The translations under genes and the position numbers were made by a program. Shown here piece by piece: positions 6,721-9,176 of a DNA stretch of 9,176 bases (positions are counted from its first letter, which is position 1; each line of letters opens with the position of its first letter). The stretch is from Acidobacteriota bacterium (GTDB lineage Bacteria > Acidobacteriota > Terriglobia > Terriglobales > Acidobacteriaceae). The notes below the pieces were generated by a model that was given only the letters and a program-made list of their open reading frames with translations, ran no database searches and was not told the DNA's origin. The DNA lies in the NCBI GenBank assembly GCA_021801945.1, contig JAKABE010000106.1, positions 1 to 9,176 on the forward strand, given 5' to 3'.

Positions 6721-7029
6721 TGCACACCCTGATCCTGAAACGCACCTTTGCCCCAGGGCACCAGCAGTGAACGCGCCGCTCACGTTCCGAGGCCGGAATC
6801 GGGCCCCTTCGCCCACCTTGAACCCCTCGCATTGCCGCGAAAAACACCGCCTCTGCTTTTCGTGCGTCTATAGTCATTAAAGACAGAAAAGATTCCATCG
6901 CCGGCTCTGCGCCTTGACCCGCTCCGGGCAGTTACAATGCTGAGAGTAGGGTTTGGCACAGGCCGGACCGGTGAACCGACAAGGTCGTTGCCAGCCGCAC
7001 GGTTGCGCAAGGTTGAGGATCAGGAGCGA
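6721..7029. other. Non-coding gap between the LysR-type gene and the beta-barrel gene
   Basis: No convincing gene was found in this stretch. It should contain the promoter of the downstream outer-membrane gene. TATAGT (6869-6874) and TACAAT (6933-6938) are possible -10 boxes. TTGACC (6914-6919) is only 13 bp before TACAAT, too close for a standard sigma-70 pair. The stretch from 6961 to 7020 has small dyads (CGACAAGGTCG at about 6977-6987, and TTGCGCAA at about 7004-7011) that could structure the 5' leader. I recognise no riboswitch family. Confidence 0.4.
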
Positions 7030-7641
7030 ATGAAGAAGATCGTCGTAATTGCATTCTTGTTGGCCGTAGGGACGGCCGCGTGCGGCGCCCAGGAGGCACG
7101 CCAGGACATCAGCCTTAGCGGAACGGCACTGATTCCCCCGTTCGTCGAAGGAACCACAGACGTCTACGTAAGCGCGAACCGCGGCTTTGGCGCTTTGCTG
7201 AGCTACCGGTACATGATTACGCCCTCTAGCGCTCTCGAGGTAAACTACGGCATCGACTACGCGAACGAGATGCACTACATCATCAGTAACACCAATCACT
7301 ACCTGATCAACACGCGCATCATGGAGATGTCGGCTGCGTACGTGCGCTATTTTGTATTCAAGAATTTCAATCCTTTTATAGAAGGGGGCCCAGCCGGGTT
7401 CATTTTGCTGCCCATCTATAATTCCGGCACGACCACGCTCGACGCCCACCAGGTGACCCAGCCGGGCGCCATCTTTGGAGCCGGCATTGCCTACGAGCTC
7501 AGCCCCAGCTTCGACCTTCGCGTCGAATATCGGGGCATGATCACGAAGGTGCCCACCTTCAACTATTCCGAGCTGACGACCAACAGGTGGTACCCCTTCA
7601 ATATCTACAACCCCGTGATCGGCATTGCGTATCACTTCTAG
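7030..7641 (+). CDS. Small outer-membrane beta-barrel protein, function unknown
   Basis: A 203-residue exported protein. Residues 1 to about 21 form a signal peptide: MKK, a hydrophobic core IVVIAFLLAVGTAA, then a small-residue region ending CGAQEA where signal peptidase I could cut. The mature part alternates polar and hydrophobic residues in strand-like segments rich in Tyr, Asn and Gly, for example GALLSYRYMI, SALEVNYGIDY, AAYVRYFVF, SFDLRVEYRGM and NPVIGIAYHF. The final Phe and the IGIAYHF ending fit the C-terminal signal read by the BAM machinery. Length fits an 8-stranded barrel of the OmpA/OmpW/OMP_b-brl type. The start at 7030 is chosen because AGGAG lies three bases upstream and the signal peptide begins there; the frame is open further back to 6937. 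A single Cys near the cleavage site is not in a good lipobox. It appears to be a single-gene unit. Confidence 0.8.
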   Translation: MKKIVVIAFLLAVGTAACGAQEARQDISLSGTALIPPFVEGTTDVYVSANRGFGALLSYRYMITPSSALEVNYGIDYANEMHYIISNTNHYLINTRIMEMSAAYVRYFVFKNFNPFIEGGPAGFILLPIYNSGTTTLDAHQVTQPGAIFGAGIAYELSPSFDLRVEYRGMITKVPTFNYSELTTNRWYPFNIYNPVIGIAYHF

Positions 7642-7645
7642 CGAT

Positions 7646-7691
7646 GCACAGCTAGGCTGTGTTGCAGCGCGAAAGAGCCTGCAAGGCAGGC
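7646..7691 (+). terminator. Two tandem short hairpins after the beta-barrel gene
   Basis: CACAGC-TAG-GCTGTG (7647-7661) and GCCTGC-AAG-GCAGGC (7677-7691) are each perfect 6-bp stems with 3-base loops. The first lies five bases after the stop codon. Neither is followed by a T-run, so termination is a suggestion from position only. Confidence 0.4.
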
Positions 7692-8024
7692 GAAAGGCGC
7701 TAGTCCCAGACGGAAGCTAGAGACCATAGGAGCGGAATCTGCGCATCTGGGTTCCCAAGGACTGCTTGTCGTCGCAGGCGGCAGAAGCCGGGACCTCTCA
7801 GGATGCGATAGAGAGAGCCAGGACATAGCTCCTGTTGATGTAGTGCGAACGCGGGCCGGGAGAACGGCACTGCAGGCGCTCATTGCCCGCCAGGAATGGA
7901 ACGGCACCCTACGCCCTCGGGAGAGATGCACTCGGCAAGCCACTTTCCCAGGAGTGCTGGGCGATTTTGCTGACCCCCAGAGAGCAGATTTGCAGGCTTG
8001 CGACTTGCCGGCGAATCGCTCTGC
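7692..8024. other. Non-coding convergent gap, no gene seen
   Basis: This stretch lies between the 3' ends of the beta-barrel gene and pheA. Frames on both strands remain open by virtue of high GC, including a 141-codon minus-strand frame, but the translations are Arg/Ser/Pro/Ala-rich, lack recognisable motifs and have no persuasive ribosome site. I see no tRNA, no repeat array and no mobile-element ends. It may be decayed or purely spacer DNA. Confidence 0.5.
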
Positions 8025-8079
8025 GCGCGCAAAGCCACGGGCGCCGCGGAGCTGATCACACACTTTGGCTTTGGCGCGC
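8025..8079. terminator. Inverted repeat spanning the pheA stop codon
   Basis: GCGCGC-AAAGCCA (8025-8037) is the reverse complement of TGGCTTT-G-GCGCGC (8066-8079) apart from one bulged G. This gives a 13-bp stem around a 28-base loop that contains the pheA stop (8056-8058). On either strand it could form a strong hairpin at the convergent junction. There is no T-run on either side, so a role in termination or 3'-end stability is inference. Confidence 0.45.
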
Positions 8080-8886
8080 TTCCCGGTAGCATCCCAGATC
8101 CTTGACCATGCCGCAATGCGGTCTCAGTGCCGCGACCGCGCCCATCTCTTCGTCGATCGAGCGGATCTGACAATCCACGTAGAAAATGTACTCCCAGGGC
8201 GTGCCGTGAACCGGCCGCGACTCGATCTTGGTCAGATTGGTTCCCAGCGCTGAAAGCGCGCTCAAGGCGGCCACCAGCGATCCGGGGCGGTTTTCCAGGG
8301 TAAAGGCCAGGCTCATCTTGTTGGCCTGGGGAACGGTGCCCGCATCCTTGCTCCGCCGCACGAGGAAAAAGCGCGTGTAGTTCTCCGGATTGTCTTCGAT
8401 CCCCGTCTCAAGAATCGCGGCGCCGTAGTAGTGCGCCGCCGCCTCGCTGGCAATCGCGGCCGCGTGCCGGTCGCGCGCCTGCACAAGTTGCTTCACGGCC
8501 CCCGCGGTGTCATAGAAGGGTAATGGTGCCATCTTGGAGTGTTCGGCCAGGAACCTCCGGCACTGCGCCAGCGCCACTGGATGCGAAAACACCCGGTCGA
8601 TCTCGCCTAGTGCGGCGCCGGGAAGTACGATCAGGTTGTGGCGGATGCGGAGCCGCATCTCCTCGATCACCTTTACATCGTGGGCCAGCAACAGGTCGAA
8701 GTGTTCCACTACGGAGCCCGCCAGGCTATTTTCAATGGGAATGACGGCGGCCTCCACGCTCCCGTTCACCAGCGCTGAAAATACCTCCGCTGAGAGCGCG
8801 CAGGGAACGATCTCTGCCTCGGCAACCAGCCGCAGCGCCGCCTCGTGGCTGAACGAACCCGCTTCTCCCTGAATAGCAATTCTCAT
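8056..8886 (-). CDS. pheA: Prephenate dehydratase (monofunctional, with ACT domain)
   Basis: Converts prephenate to phenylpyruvate by dehydration and decarboxylation, the penultimate step of phenylalanine synthesis. At 276 residues it matches monofunctional enzymes and has no chorismate mutase domain in front. The catalytic domain (about 1-178) shows GEAGSFSHEAA (7-17), PIENSLAGSV (50-59), VFSHPVALAQC (99-109), Asp126-Thr127 and NYTRFFLV (169-176), in which Thr171 of the TRF motif is the catalytic threonine of the family. The ACT regulatory domain (about 188-270) has ENRPGSLVAAL (198-208), equivalent to the GALV motif, and KIESRP (220-225), both tied to phenylalanine feedback binding. The start at 8884-8886 has AGGAA eight bases upstream. 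It stands alone, convergent with the beta-barrel gene, with no link to the leu operon beyond proximity. Confidence 0.97.
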   Translation of the reverse strand: MRIAIQGEAGSFSHEAALRLVAEAEIVPCALSAEVFSALVNGSVEAAVIPIENSLAGSVVEHFDLLLAHDVKVIEEMRLRIRHNLIVLPGAALGEIDRVFSHPVALAQCRRFLAEHSKMAPLPFYDTAGAVKQLVQARDRHAAAIASEAAAHYYGAAILETGIEDNPENYTRFFLVRRSKDAGTVPQANKMSLAFTLENRPGSLVAALSALSALGTNLTKIESRPVHGTPWEYIFYVDCQIRSIDEEMGAVAALRPHCGMVKDLGCYREARQSQSV

Positions 8887-8925
8887 ATTGTCGTTTCCTG
8901 GTCCTCGGTGGACTATATAGCTGCC
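8887..8925 (-). promoter_or_regulatory. Leader and possible promoter of pheA
   Basis: On the minus strand TATATAGT (8912-8919) lies about 26 bases upstream of the pheA ATG and could be a -10 box giving a short leader. AGGAA eight bases before the ATG is the ribosome site. No matching -35 box was found, so the promoter call is weak. Confidence 0.3.
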
Positions 8926-9029
8926 TTACCCAAACCCGGCTCCCACTTCAATTGTCATCCTGACCGAGTCCGCCGCGGTCGCTTAACTCCGCGCTTCAGC
9001 GTATGCAGTCGAATCCCCAAGAAATGCCA

Positions 9030-9042
9030 GCCCCAGAGGGGC
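9030..9042. other. Short perfect hairpin GCCCC-AGA-GGGGC
   Basis: A 5-bp GC stem with a 3-base loop lies between pheA and the downstream end of the partial membrane-protein gene. On the minus strand it is about 70 bases after that gene's stop and could contribute to its 3' end. There is no T-run and the evidence is positional only. Confidence 0.25.
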
Positions 9043-9113
9043 GGTGCCAGGCAACTGGAACTCCGGCTCCATCTCGGTTCATGCAACTGTCCTTATGCCC
9101 CGGCCAAATGATC

Positions 9114-9176
9114 TCAGCGATGCAGCCACAGATCGGCGGCCACAAAGCCCAAAAACACCATCGCGATCACGCCGTT
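9114..9176 (-). CDS. C-terminal 20 residues of a membrane protein (runs off right edge)
   Basis: The minus-strand frame from the window edge to TGA at 9114-9116 reads NGVIAMVFLGFVAADLWLHR. This is one hydrophobic segment of about 15 residues followed by a short polar, positively charged end, which looks like the last transmembrane helix of a polytopic inner-membrane protein. A UbiA-type prenyltransferase would end in a similar way, but 20 residues are too few to name a family. Same strand as pheA and 227 bp upstream of it, so co-transcription is possible but not indicated. Confidence 0.5.
   Translation of the reverse strand, partial: NGVIAMVFLGFVAADLWLHR

Noticed and set aside
6914..6938. 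TTGACC and TACAAT as a sigma-70 promoter for the beta-barrel gene
   Set aside because: The spacer is 13 bp, well below the usual 16-18 bp; kept only as a possible isolated -10 box.
7030..7089. Lipoprotein signal in the beta-barrel protein
   Set aside because: The residues before Cys (GTAAC) lack the Leu/Val/Ile at position -3 of a normal lipobox, and the protein has a C-terminal barrel signature.
7638..8063. A 141-codon minus-strand open frame in the convergent gap
   Set aside because: Low-complexity Arg/Ser/Ala/Pro composition, no motif, and overlap with the ends of both neighbouring genes; most likely a chance open frame.
8953..8967. TGTCATCCTGA motif here and CATCCTGA on the minus strand near 7798-7805, resembling a dispersed intergenic repeat
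   Set aside because: Only 8-9 bases are shared between the two sites and the flanks do not align, so chance cannot be excluded within this window.

Overview
The window carries a minus-strand leucine and branched-chain amino acid operon, read leuA > leuB > leuC > leuD > ilvD, with ilvD running off the left edge. A LysR-type regulator is divergent from leuA. To its right are a small outer-membrane beta-barrel gene (+), a prephenate dehydratase gene pheA (-), and the last 20 codons of a membrane protein (-). The DNA is GC-rich. The beta-barrel with a signal peptide and terminal aromatic residue points to a diderm (Gram-negative-type) bacterium. The intergenic heptamer arrays and gene style make me think of Acidobacteriota, but that is an impression, not a demonstrated placement.

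Layout: ilvD N-terminal 253 codons (1-759); 170-bp gap with a repeat element; leuD (930-1541) overlapping leuC (1541-2962) by one base in a TAATG junction; 139-bp gap with a second, diverged copy of the repeat element; leuB (3102-4199); 96-bp gap with a different heptamer array; leuA (4296-5501); 254-bp divergent control region; lysR-type gene (5756-6679); 350-bp gap; beta-barrel gene (7030-7641); 414-bp non-coding convergent gap; pheA (8056-8886); 227-bp gap; C-terminal scrap of a membrane protein (9114-9176).

How the genes work together: LeuA makes 2-isopropylmalate from 2-ketoisovalerate and acetyl-CoA. LeuCD isomerises it to 3-isopropylmalate, and LeuB oxidises that to the leucine 2-keto acid. 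IlvD supplies the 2-keto acid precursors. PheA belongs to phenylalanine synthesis and is a separate unit.

The most notable points are these. Each of the three real gaps inside the operon holds a 7-bp-period array. Two of these arrays belong to diverged copies of one roughly 150-bp element with heptamer-built ends. One array encodes the last residues and stop codon of LeuB. LeuA stops at 401 residues, lacking the usual C-terminal leucine-binding regulatory domain. No CRISPR array, tRNA, rRNA, insertion sequence or recognisably new multi-gene system was seen.
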